Source of the DNA: an uncultured Alphaproteobacteria bacterium
GTDB lineage: Bacteria > Pseudomonadota > Alphaproteobacteria > TMED127
Reading direction: 5' to 3'
Assembly: GCA_902567145.1 (NCBI GenBank)
Contig: CACFLM010000034.1
Location: 1-5,932 of the forward strand
Length of the DNA: 5,932 nt
The notes under the pieces are model-generated. The model made no database searches and was not told where the DNA came from. It saw nothing but the letters and a program-made list of their open reading frames with translations. This document shows positions 1 to 5,932 of this stretch, piece after piece; the first letter of the stretch is position 1; the number at the start of each line of letters is the position of its first letter. Both the position numbers and the translations under genes were made by a program.

Positions 1-2270
1 AAAAGTTAAGAAGAACAGAACTTTTACTAGAAATTTCTCGAAAGATCGCGGGTTTAAAAACACTTGAACAAATTTTATGGACATTAATTGAGTTTGTCAC
101 AGATGAATTAGAAGCAGATAGAGGAACTCTTTTTTTAAATGACCAAGAAACAAATGAGCTTTACTCAAGAATTGCACAAGGCGATTTAACTAGAGAAATA
201 AGAATCTTGAATAACGTTGGAATTGCAGGTGCTATTTTCCAAAATCAGTTAGGGGAAGTAATTCATGACGTTTATGAAGATACTAGGTTTAATAAAGAGG
301 TAGACCAAGAAACTGGTTATAAAACAAAAAATATGATTTGTTGTCCAGTTAAAACCGTAGATGGGGAAACCATTGGTGTAATACAAGTTTTGAATAAGAA
401 AAAAGGAAGATTTACAAAGGATAATTTATTTTTTGTGGAGTCTATAGCAACACAGGCGGCAGTCTCTATACAGAATGCTCAAAACTCAGAAAATTTTGAG
501 AAAAAAAGAGCAAAAGAAATGGAATTTATAAGTATTGTATCAGACGTTACTGCAGAAATTGATTTGGGAGCATTGCTTCAAAGAGTGATGGAAGAGGCGA
601 CAAGAATGCTAAATGCAGATAGGGCGACATTATTCTTAAACGACGAAAAAACAAATGAATTGTTTTCAAGAGTTGCAATGGGTGAGGGGATTGGTGAAAT
701 AAGATTACCAAATACTGCTGGAATTGCTGGTTCAGTATTTACATCTGGAAAATCAATGAATATTCCATACGCATATGCAGATTTAAGATTCAATCCATCG
801 TTTGATAAACAAACAGGATATTTCACGCGTTCAATTTTATGTGTACCCGTTGTCAATAAAGAAGGTAAAGTTATTGGTTGTACTCAAGTATTGAATAAAA
901 GTGGTGGAAAGTTTTCAGATGAAGATGAGTCTAGATTAAAAGCTTTTACTCAGCAGGTAGCAATAGCATTAGAGAATGCCAAGTTATTTGAAGATGTTTC
1001 AAAGTCTAGAAAATACAATGAAAGTATGCTTTCTAGTATGTCAAATGGTGTTATAACAATTAATAGCGATGGTGAGGTAGTAACTTGTAATAAATCAGGA
1101 TTAAAAATTCTTAGGATTAATGAATTAGATATAATTAAAAAACAATCTAAAGATTTTTTCTCTGAAAAGAAATCGTGGATTTATGAAAAGATATTGTCTG
1201 TAAGTGAGTCTAAAGAGCCTGAAATCATAGTAGATGCAGAAATAGAATTAAAAGGTCTAGAAACCGAGAAAATTGAAAAAATTTCTGTTAACTTAACAAT
1301 ACTCCCATTAATCAATGAAGACAGCGATGGAAGAACAGACCAGGCTGACAATTTTCTGGGTACATTATTAATGTTTGAAGATATTTCCTCTGAAAAAAGA
1401 ATGAAATCTACAATGTCGAGATATATGGACCCTGGAATTGCTGATCAACTTTTAGAAGATGGTTCTGATATAATGGGAGGACTTGATACGACTGCAACAT
1501 TATTATTTTCAGATCTAAGAAGTTTTACAAGTATTACTGAATCTCTAGGAGCTCAAGGAACCGTTAAACTTCTAAATGAATATTTTGAAATTATGGTTGA
1601 ATGTATTTCTGAACAAGGAGGTATGTTAGATAAATTTATAGGTGACGCGATAATGGCTGCATTTGGGCTCCCAATTTCTCATGAAGATGATGAAGATAGA
1701 GGTGTTAAAGCAGGTATCAATATGATTAGTCGATTATGGAGTTGGAATGAACAAAGAGAAAAAGACGGTAAACCTCCTCTTGATATGGGCTTGGGATTGA
1801 ATACAGATAAAATTGTTGCTGGAAACATTGGTTCGCAAAAAAGAATGGATTACACAATGATTGGTGATGGGGTAAACTTAGCTGCTAGACTAGAAAGTGC
1901 TTGCAAACAGTATAGTGCGAGAATTCTAATTAGTGATTATACTTTCCAAAAACTTAAAGGAACATATAGAATAAGATACATTGATGATGTTGTTGTTAAA
2001 GGTAAAGTTGAACCAGTTGGTGTACATGAAGTTCTTGATTATCATAATGAGAAAACATTTCCAAATTTAATGGATGTAGTAAATCATTTTAATGAAGGAA
2101 GGAAACACTATAAATTAGGAGATTTTACTAAAGCTATCTCATCCTTTAATGATTGTTTAAAATCCAATCCAAATGATAACTTATCCAAAACATACATTGA
2201 TAGGTGTAATCTTCTAATCAAGGAAAATCCTAAAAATTGGGATGGAATTTGGGTAATGAAAAGTAAATGA
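1..2270 (+). CDS. GAF-GAF-PAS class III adenylyl cyclase with TPR-like tail (5' partial)
   Basis: Predicted cytoplasmic enzyme making cAMP from ATP. The reading frame is open from base 3 with no stop, so the gene begins upstream; the TTG at 207 lies inside the first GAF domain and is not the start. Residues are numbered so that residue n begins at base 3n (755 visible). GAF1 is about 20-158 and GAF2 about 186-326, clearly duplicates of each other. PAS is about 338-463, followed by an RYM-P-type linker (about 472-483) and the cyclase domain (about 496-676). Visible catalytic residues are metal-binding D504 (FSDLRSFT) and D548 (KFIGDAIM), adenine-specifying K544 and T618 (DYTMIGDG), and N625/R629 (VNLAAR). 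The Lys/Thr pair is the class IIIb adenylyl type, as in Anabaena CyaB1. A TPR-like helix pair (about 693-728) precedes a terminal WDGIW motif. GAF2 keeps an NK-F-DE motif (N298, K299, F304, D308, E309); GAF1 has only part of it. No membrane segment is seen. The stop overlaps the next gene. The GAF ligand is unknown; guanylyl activity is less likely. Confidence 0.95.
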   Translation, partial: KLRRTELLLEISRKIAGLKTLEQILWTLIEFVTDELEADRGTLFLNDQETNELYSRIAQGDLTREIRILNNVGIAGAIFQNQLGEVIHDVYEDTRFNKEVDQETGYKTKNMICCPVKTVDGETIGVIQVLNKKKGRFTKDNLFFVESIATQAAVSIQNAQNSENFEKKRAKEMEFISIVSDVTAEIDLGALLQRVMEEATRMLNADRATLFLNDEKTNELFSRVAMGEGIGEIRLPNTAGIAGSVFTSGKSMNIPYAYADLRFNPSFDKQTGYFTRSILCVPVVNKEGKVIGCTQVLNKSGGKFSDEDESRLKAFTQQVAIALENAKLFEDVSKSRKYNESMLSSMSNGVITINSDGEVVTCNKSGLKILRINELDIIKKQSKDFFSEKKSWIYEKILSVSESKEPEIIVDAEIELKGLETEKIEKISVNLTILPLINEDSDGRTDQADNFLGTLLMFEDISSEKRMKSTMSRYMDPGIADQLLEDGSDIMGGLDTTATLLFSDLRSFTSITESLGAQGTVKLLNEYFEIMVECISEQGGMLDKFIGDAIMAAFGLPISHEDDEDRGVKAGINMISRLWSWNEQREKDGKPPLDMGLGLNTDKIVAGNIGSQKRMDYTMIGDGVNLAARLESACKQYSARILISDYTFQKLKGTYRIRYIDDVVVKGKVEPVGVHEVLDYHNEKTFPNLMDVVNHFNEGRKHYKLGDFTKAISSFNDCLKSNPNDNLSKTYIDRCNLLIKENPKNWDGIWVMKSK

Positions 2271-2989
2271 AGAACCTGTCCATTGATAAAGGATTTCCAA
2301 GTATTAATTATATAGTAAATAATTGGCCTCAAACTAAGAATATTTTAAAAAAATTTATTTTATCTAATCACAAAAAACCAGATTTATATTCTTTGGCAAT
2401 TACTTGTATGAATGAGTTAAAAGTTTTTAAGACGGATTCTATTAAGTCAATTCTAACAAAATGTTCAAGATTATGCACAAGAAATATTAGTTATAATACA
2501 TATCATGATCAACATCATTTTAAAGCTGTATTAGTGATTTCTTGTATTTTAGCAAAAAAATTAAATTTGAATTACAAAGATAGGGTAATGTTAATTTTTA
2601 TTGCTCTAACTCATGATATGAATCATCAAGGCAGAAGAGTTCTCGGAACGAAACCCTTTTACCAAGAGAATAAAAGTTATGATGGATTAGAAAAATTGCT
2701 TTTTAAAAAGATTTTAAGTTATAAGGAAATGAAAAGAATTAAAAGAATTTTTCAAAGTACATATTTCCCTATTAAACCAGAAAATGTTAACGATAAACTG
2801 GAAAAAATCATTTTAGATGCTGATATTTTGTCTTCTTTAATGTTTGGACCAGATGTTGGTATTAAATTAGCAAGAAGACTAAAACATGAAATTAGATACA
2901 ATGAAAAAACTGAACTTCTATTTACTAATTTTCTTAAATTACTTGGAGAAAAATGCTTATACCTAGATTTTTCAAAAAAATCATGTTAA
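2267..2989 (+). CDS. compact HD-type 3',5'-cyclic nucleotide phosphodiesterase (class I PDE-like)
   Basis: Predicted soluble hydrolase of 240 aa that probably opens cAMP to AMP. The class I (eukaryotic-type) phosphodiesterase signatures are visible. Y79-H80 with H84 matches the YHNxxH motif, giving the general-acid His and the first metal His. H116-D117 with H120 and G122 matches HDxxHxG, giving further metal ligands. D186 in LDADILS is the likely fourth metal Asp. The stretch Y132-E142 resembles the conserved segment that follows HDxxHPG in this family. The protein is short: class I catalytic domains usually exceed 300 aa. The spacing from D117 to D186 is also much shorter than in PDE4, and I cannot identify the conserved C-terminal glutamine that clamps the purine. 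Substrate specificity is therefore inferred from the cyclase next door. The ATG lies in an ATGA overlap with the cyclase stop and no strong Shine-Dalgarno precedes it, which suggests translational coupling. No signal peptide or membrane segment is present. A generic HD-domain hydrolase is the alternative. Confidence 0.82.
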   Translation: MKNLSIDKGFPSINYIVNNWPQTKNILKKFILSNHKKPDLYSLAITCMNELKVFKTDSIKSILTKCSRLCTRNISYNTYHDQHHFKAVLVISCILAKKLNLNYKDRVMLIFIALTHDMNHQGRRVLGTKPFYQENKSYDGLEKLLFKKILSYKEMKRIKRIFQSTYFPIKPENVNDKLEKIILDADILSSLMFGPDVGIKLARRLKHEIRYNEKTELLFTNFLKLLGEKCLYLDFSKKSC

Positions 2990-3023
2990 AAATAAACCAA
3001 TTTAATGTTGTGTCGTATAAAAG

Positions 3024-3051
3024 TTATCCACATTATTTTTATTGTGGAAAA
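3024..3051. promoter_or_regulatory. inverted repeat containing a DnaA-box sequence
   Basis: In the 75-nt gap before tolC, TTATCCACA at 3024-3032 is an exact match to the strong DnaA-box consensus. The opposite strand of 3043-3051 reads TTTTCCACA, which matches at 8 of 9 positions. The two face each other across 10 nt and form a 6-bp perfect inverted repeat, TCCACA (3027-3032) with TGTGGA (3043-3048). This could be a DnaA-binding site, a small RNA hairpin in the intergenic message, or chance. The 10-nt AT loop and short stem make it a weak terminator candidate. The sequence is certain; any function is not. Confidence 0.3.
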
Positions 3052-3064
3052 GTTAAGTAGTAAG

Positions 3065-4384
3065 ATGGGAAAAATTTTATTTAAATTCGCCTTTTTAGGT
3101 TATTTCTTTTTGCAAAGTGCTTTTGCACAAGAGAAGCTAGATGTTATTCCATATAATTTAGAAGCAGCCTTAAAAACAGTTTTAAACAATCATAAAACAA
3201 TCTTAGCCACAAAAAATGATATCAAAGCCGCTGAATTAAGGGTTAAGCAATCAAAAGGTGGTTACTTCCCATCACTAGATGTAACAGCAAACTGGGGACA
3301 TGAAAATATAATAAAATACGGACCAGGAAATAATACTCAACTTAATGCCAGAGATGCTACTGCTAAAATAACACAGACAATTACAGATTTTGGTCTTACT
3401 GAGTCAACTGTAAAAACTTCTAAACTATCACTTAAGCAAACCAAGGCATCAGAAACACAAATTAAAAATGACATATTATTAAGGGCTATAACAGCCTATT
3501 TAAGAGTAATTCAATCACGAGAAAGTGTTCGATATGCTATCCAATCAGTTGGTAATATAAAGAAACAAACTGAGTTAGAAGATGCCGCTGTTTCGGCTGG
3601 TGGGGGATTAACATCTGATGTCCTTCAAGCAAAGACACAGCTTGCAGGTGCTCAAGCACGTTTAATTCAGTTTGAAGGAGTTCTTTCTACCTCCAAGCAT
3701 GAATTTGAATACGTTTTTGGTTCTTTCCCTGAAAATCTTAATTCATTGCAGTTACTTAAGTCTGTATTTGATAAATTACCCAAAACAATAGAAGAAGCAG
3801 AAGAATCAACAATGAAAAATAATCCAACACTTCTGGCAGCTAGAATAACTGAAGATATTGGAAGAGAAGCAATAAATACAGCAAAATCGACATTATATCC
3901 AACTCTCAAAGGAATTGTTAGTCATTCAGAAAAGCAAGATTTTGGTGGAATTGTCGGTTTTAAAAGAGAAACTTCTGCAAAAGTAGATTTTGCATATCCA
4001 TTAAACCTAAGTTTTTCTGAATACGCAGGTAAAGATGCAGCCGTAGAATCTTATATAGCCACGTCTACAAGAATTAGAGATCAAGAAGATATGATTAAAC
4101 AAATGCTAAGAACTACATGGGACGGACTTAAAACAGCTCAGCAAAATGCTCAATTCCTTACTAATCAAGCCAGAATTTCTGGTGAATTTTTAGAATTAGC
4201 TAGGCAAGAAAGGCAGGCAGGTAATAGGACACTTTTAGATGTTTTAGGTGGAGAGACAGCACTCATAAATGCTCAAGCAGATGCTATAGCAGCAAAAATA
4301 GAAGTTTTAATAAACAGTTATACACTTCTCAGTTTAATGGGTGGTTTATCAATAGAGTCAATTGAGCTTGTTGAAAAAGAGTAA
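3065..4384 (+). CDS. TolC-family outer membrane efflux/secretion channel
   Basis: Predicted trimeric outer-membrane/periplasmic tunnel that works with an inner-membrane ABC or other pump and a membrane-fusion protein. An ATG at 3005 would give 459 aa, but I prefer ATG 3065 (439 aa). From 3065 a textbook signal peptide follows at once: K3 and K7, a hydrophobic core at about 4-16, and cleavage after A21 in AFA|QE. The extra 20 codons read like intergenic DNA. Two homologous OEP halves are seen at about 30-215 and 240-435. Each opens with an amphipathic helix of the eA..N.....A type, followed by a YFPSL or LYPTL strand entry. Other family traits are TQTITDFG (first half), the long Ala/Gln/Glu-rich helices, and AGNRTLLDVLGGETAL near the end. 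No strong Shine-Dalgarno precedes 3065. The gene lies 75 nt after the phosphodiesterase and 74 nt before a signal-less FecR protein, which favours a type I secretion role over drug efflux. The partner ABC and fusion proteins are not in the window. Confidence 0.93.
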   Translation: MGKILFKFAFLGYFFLQSAFAQEKLDVIPYNLEAALKTVLNNHKTILATKNDIKAAELRVKQSKGGYFPSLDVTANWGHENIIKYGPGNNTQLNARDATAKITQTITDFGLTESTVKTSKLSLKQTKASETQIKNDILLRAITAYLRVIQSRESVRYAIQSVGNIKKQTELEDAAVSAGGGLTSDVLQAKTQLAGAQARLIQFEGVLSTSKHEFEYVFGSFPENLNSLQLLKSVFDKLPKTIEEAEESTMKNNPTLLAARITEDIGREAINTAKSTLYPTLKGIVSHSEKQDFGGIVGFKRETSAKVDFAYPLNLSFSEYAGKDAAVESYIATSTRIRDQEDMIKQMLRTTWDGLKTAQQNAQFLTNQARISGEFLELARQERQAGNRTLLDVLGGETALINAQADAIAAKIEVLINSYTLLSLMGGLSIESIELVEKE

Positions 4385-4416
4385 GTTTTTAGCTTTCTAA
4401 AAGTAAAGTTTTAATT

Positions 4417-4422
4417 TATAAT
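4417..4422 (+). promoter_or_regulatory. possible -10 box (TATAAT) upstream of FecR gene
   Basis: A perfect TATAAT hexamer lies 36 nt before the TTG start of the FecR protein, inside the 74-nt gap after tolC. The best -35 candidate at 17-bp spacing (TTTCTA, 4394-4399) matches TTGACA at only three positions. In DNA this AT-rich the hexamer alone is weak evidence, and the gene may simply be co-transcribed with tolC. Confidence 0.25.
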
Positions 4423-4441
4423 TTATTGAACTTAAGTATTA

Positions 4442-4462
4442 ATGTCAGGAGCAAAGGCTTGA
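4442..4462 (+). other. six-codon upstream frame overlapping the FecR start
   Basis: ATG at 4442 opens a frame of six codons (MSGAKA) that ends at TGA 4460-4462. That stop overlaps the TTG start of the FecR gene as TTGA, in the same geometry as an ATGA coupling overlap. It may be a coupled leader, the remains of the original start separated by a frameshift, or chance. No clear Shine-Dalgarno precedes the ATG. Confidence 0.2.
4447..4451 (+). promoter_or_regulatory. Shine-Dalgarno AGGAG for the FecR protein
   Basis: AGGAG lies 7 nt before TTG 4459, an ideal spacing, and is the strongest ribosome-binding site in the window. It decides the start of the next gene, because that frame has no early in-frame ATG. 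Confidence 0.75.
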
Positions 4463-5932
4463 TTCAAGACAGATTATATCAATTAGAACAACCATTTAAA
4501 TCATATTACTCAGGAAATTCATTGGATATTGTTGGAGTTCCATCTTGGTTTCCTAAAGCACAACTTTCTCGAAATGATAGTGATTTAATTGTTATTTCTC
4601 CAGATAGAGAAAAAATTGAATTCATAGATTATTTTACTAATTTTGATCTACCATCTATTCAAACAGAAAATGGTTTAGTATTTAAGGGTTCTTTAATTGA
4701 AACTTTAGCTGGTCCACTAGCTCCTGGTCAATATGTTCAAGCTTCAAGTGATAGTTCTTCATTATCTATAGGGGAGGTATCTAATGTAACAGGTTCTGCA
4801 AAAGCTACTAGGATAGATGGAACGACAGTAAATCTAGCTAATGGAGATCCTGTTTTTCAAGGAGATACTGTAGAGGTTTCAAGTTCAGGTGCAGTTGGTT
4901 TGGTTTTTTTAGACAAAACTACTCTTTCATTATCCGAAGGGGGAAAGATGGTTTTAGATGAACTAGTCTATGATCCGTCAACTGGAACTGGAAGTATGGC
5001 TGTAGATATGGTTGAAGGAGCATTTAGTTTTGTTAGTGGAGAAATAGCTAAAACTGGGCCTGATGCAATGAAAGTATCAACACCAGTTGCAACAATCGGA
5101 ATTAGAGGAACAACTGTTGCCGGGAAAGCTGCAGTTGAAGGAAATGAGAACTCTTTTACTTTATTACAAGATGCTGATGGAGGAGTAGGTCAAATTTCAG
5201 TTAGTAACGCAGGTGGAACACAGGTTCTTTCACAAGTTGGTGCTACCACGAATATTGTAAGTTTTACGGCACCACCACCACCTCCTATTATTTTGAGTGC
5301 CGCACAGATACAAGCTAATTATGGAACAGCTTTAAACGTTTTGCCACCAACACCAGTTATAGCACCAACACCACAAGCAGCTCCTCCGCCCCAAGAACAG
5401 CAACAGCAGGAGGTTCAAGAGGAATCGCAGGCAGAAGAAGAAGCTTCAGAGGAAGAAGTAGTTTCTGAAGAAGAAGGACAAGCTGAAGAAGAGGGTCCGC
5501 CTGAAGGAGAAGAAGCTTTACTTGAGGGCGAAGAAGGCCCACTTGAAGGAGAAGAGGGTTCCCCTGTTGGGCCAGATGGGGAACCTTTGGCCGAGGGTGA
5601 AGGTCCACTTGATGGAGAAGGAGGTCCCCCAGTTGGTCCTGATGGTGAAGTATTAGCCGAGGGTGAAGGAGGCCCCCCAGTTGGCCCTGATGGTGAACCA
5701 TTACCACCTGGAGAAGGAGGTCCCCCAGTTGGTCCTGATGGTGAACCATTAGCTGGAGATTTTGGTCCTGGTGGTCCCCCAGTTGGCCCTGACGGCGAAC
5801 CATTACCAGCTGGTCAAGGAGGCCCTCCTATTGGACCTGATGGCGAACCACTTCCTCCTGGAGATTTTGGTCCTGGTGGTCCAACTCCCGAACAAGATGC
5901 GGCAGCAAGAGAGGCTTTTGAAACAGCTTTAG
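4459..5932 (+). CDS. large FecR-domain protein with acidic and Gly/Pro repeat region (3' partial), probable type I secreted protein
   Basis: The frame is open from 4393 to the window end; from TTG 4459 (AGGAG upstream) 491 codons are visible with no stop. Residues 1-85 form an N-terminal module (GVPSWFPKAQL, later LAGPLAPGQYVQA). Residues about 105-225 are FecR-like: GEV..V.GSAK, then GDPVFQGDTVEV, LVFLDKTTLSLSEGG, FSFVSGEIAK and ending TPVATIGIRGTTV. A further beta-rich stretch (about 226-268) ends in a run of prolines (272-276) and a Pro/Thr/Ala linker. Next comes a Gln/Glu-rich acidic segment (about 313-366), then six GPPVGPDGEPL-type units (about 367-474), and finally a new Ala/Glu helical segment (EQDAAAREAFETAL). 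There is no Sec signal peptide and no membrane anchor. With tolC just upstream, export by a type I system with a C-terminal signal beyond the window is plausible. Unlike classical FecR this is not an anti-sigma regulator with an adjacent sigma gene; a surface or adhesin-like role is inferred only. The N-terminal layout matches my memory of large alphaproteobacterial FecR proteins. Confidence 0.88.
   Translation, partial: MIQDRLYQLEQPFKSYYSGNSLDIVGVPSWFPKAQLSRNDSDLIVISPDREKIEFIDYFTNFDLPSIQTENGLVFKGSLIETLAGPLAPGQYVQASSDSSSLSIGEVSNVTGSAKATRIDGTTVNLANGDPVFQGDTVEVSSSGAVGLVFLDKTTLSLSEGGKMVLDELVYDPSTGTGSMAVDMVEGAFSFVSGEIAKTGPDAMKVSTPVATIGIRGTTVAGKAAVEGNENSFTLLQDADGGVGQISVSNAGGTQVLSQVGATTNIVSFTAPPPPPIILSAAQIQANYGTALNVLPPTPVIAPTPQAAPPPQEQQQQEVQEESQAEEEASEEEVVSEEEGQAEEEGPPEGEEALLEGEEGPLEGEEGSPVGPDGEPLAEGEGPLDGEGGPPVGPDGEVLAEGEGGPPVGPDGEPLPPGEGGPPVGPDGEPLAGDFGPGGPPVGPDGEPLPAGQGGPPIGPDGEPLPPGDFGPGGPTPEQDAAAREAFETAL
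5398..5556 (+). other. Gln/Glu-rich low-complexity coding segment
   Basis: Within the FecR protein, a short glutamine run is followed by glutamate clusters such as AEEEASEEEVVSEEEG. These then grade into EGEEGPLEGEEG, which leads into the Gly/Pro repeats. The segment is strongly acidic and has no predicted globular fold. It is probably a disordered spacer between the FecR part and the repeat array. Confidence 0.8.
5557..5880 (+). repeat. in-frame tandem repeat array, six GPPVGPDGEPL-type units
   Basis: Six units share the core P-V/I-G-P-D-G-E-P/V-L. The core Val/Ile codons begin at 5566, 5632, 5680, 5728, 5782 and 5830, giving spacings of 66, 48, 48, 54 and 48 nt. The basic unit is thus 16 codons, with an 18-codon variant carrying GDFGPG and a 22-codon first spacer. 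All length changes are multiples of three. Copies differ mostly at third codon positions. The units are rich in Gly, Pro and acidic residues and resemble a collagen-like or flexible stalk sequence, although strict Gly-X-Y triplets are not kept. One unit has V instead of P (VL), one has I instead of V, and the first has S in place of P. Confidence 0.9.

Noticed and set aside
207..209. TTG at 207 as start of the cyclase
   Set aside because: The frame is open to the left edge and the upstream codons encode the first half of GAF1, matching GAF2 residue for residue in places (ADRGTLFLND vs ADRATLFLND).
578..856. 92-codon - strand open frame inside the cyclase gene
   Set aside because: It lies wholly opposite conserved GAF2 coding sequence and its translation looks unlike a protein family.
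2181..2189. Second DnaA-like box TTATCCAAA
   Set aside because: It is an 8/9 match inside the conserved TPR-like coding region, easily explained by chance in AT-rich DNA.
2108..2332. 74-codon - strand open frame over the cyclase/phosphodiesterase junction
   Set aside because: It is a shadow of two well-supported + strand genes with no independent evidence.
3005..3007. ATG 3005 as start of the TolC protein
   Set aside because: It would put 20 odd residues before a perfect signal peptide that begins exactly at ATG 3065.
3009..3047. CRP/cAMP-receptor binding site before tolC
   Set aside because: TGTG and CACA occur, but the pair in the right orientation is 16 nt apart instead of 8, and the close pair (CCACA...TGTGG) is in the opposite orientation to a CRP site.
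3667..3909. 80-codon - strand open frame inside tolC
   Set aside because: It is opposite the conserved second OEP half and has no recognisable features.
4385..4425. Rho-independent terminator after tolC
   Set aside because: Only a 4-bp CTTT/AAAG pairing is found and no GC-rich stem is followed by a T run.
5357..5803. 148-codon open frame on the - strand opposite the repeat array
   Set aside because: Its Leu/His/Gln-rich product is the mirror of the Gly/Pro/Glu codons on the + strand. It has no domain and no ribosome-binding site, and the + strand FecR frame is clearly real.

Overview
The window holds four co-directional protein genes on the + strand, with almost no space between them. The first is cut by the left edge and the last by the right edge. 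The DNA is AT-rich. A TolC-type outer-membrane channel with a Sec signal peptide shows a Gram-negative host. The FecR-domain protein at the right end resembles, from my memory of the family and not from a search, large FecR proteins of Rhodospirillales-like alphaproteobacteria. The combination of low GC and that family suggests a low-GC, possibly marine, alphaproteobacterium. This taxonomic call is an inference.

Left part (1-2989) is a cyclic-nucleotide module. A soluble GAF-GAF-PAS-class III cyclase with a C-terminal TPR-like tail (5' end missing) has the same domain order as the Anabaena CyaB1/CyaB2 adenylyl cyclases. It carries the catalytic residues expected for cAMP synthesis. Its stop codon overlaps, as ATGA, the start of a compact HD-type 3',5'-cyclic nucleotide phosphodiesterase. 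A synthase and a probable hydrolase of the same messenger are therefore probably translationally coupled.

Right part (3065-5932) is an export and surface module. A TolC-family protein (439 aa from the preferred start, signal peptide present) is followed after 74 nt by a long open frame without a signal peptide. That frame begins at a TTG with a good Shine-Dalgarno sequence and runs off the window. It encodes a FecR-like domain, a proline-rich and then Glu-rich linker, and a Gly/Pro/Asp repeat array of six units. Absence of a signal peptide next to a TolC gene fits a type I secretion substrate. No ABC transporter or membrane-fusion protein is visible in the window.

The 75-nt gap between phosphodiesterase and tolC contains a 6-bp inverted repeat whose left arm lies in an exact DnaA-box sequence. 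The gap before the FecR gene contains a TATAAT hexamer and a six-codon upstream frame overlapping the TTG start. No tRNA, rRNA, CRISPR array, insertion sequence or convincing rho-independent terminator was seen. There is no gene-free stretch longer than about 75 nt.

Working hypothesis: GAF/PAS-sensed input sets cAMP, the coupled phosphodiesterase limits it, and the neighbouring secretion/surface genes may be functionally linked to it. The link between the two halves rests only on adjacency.
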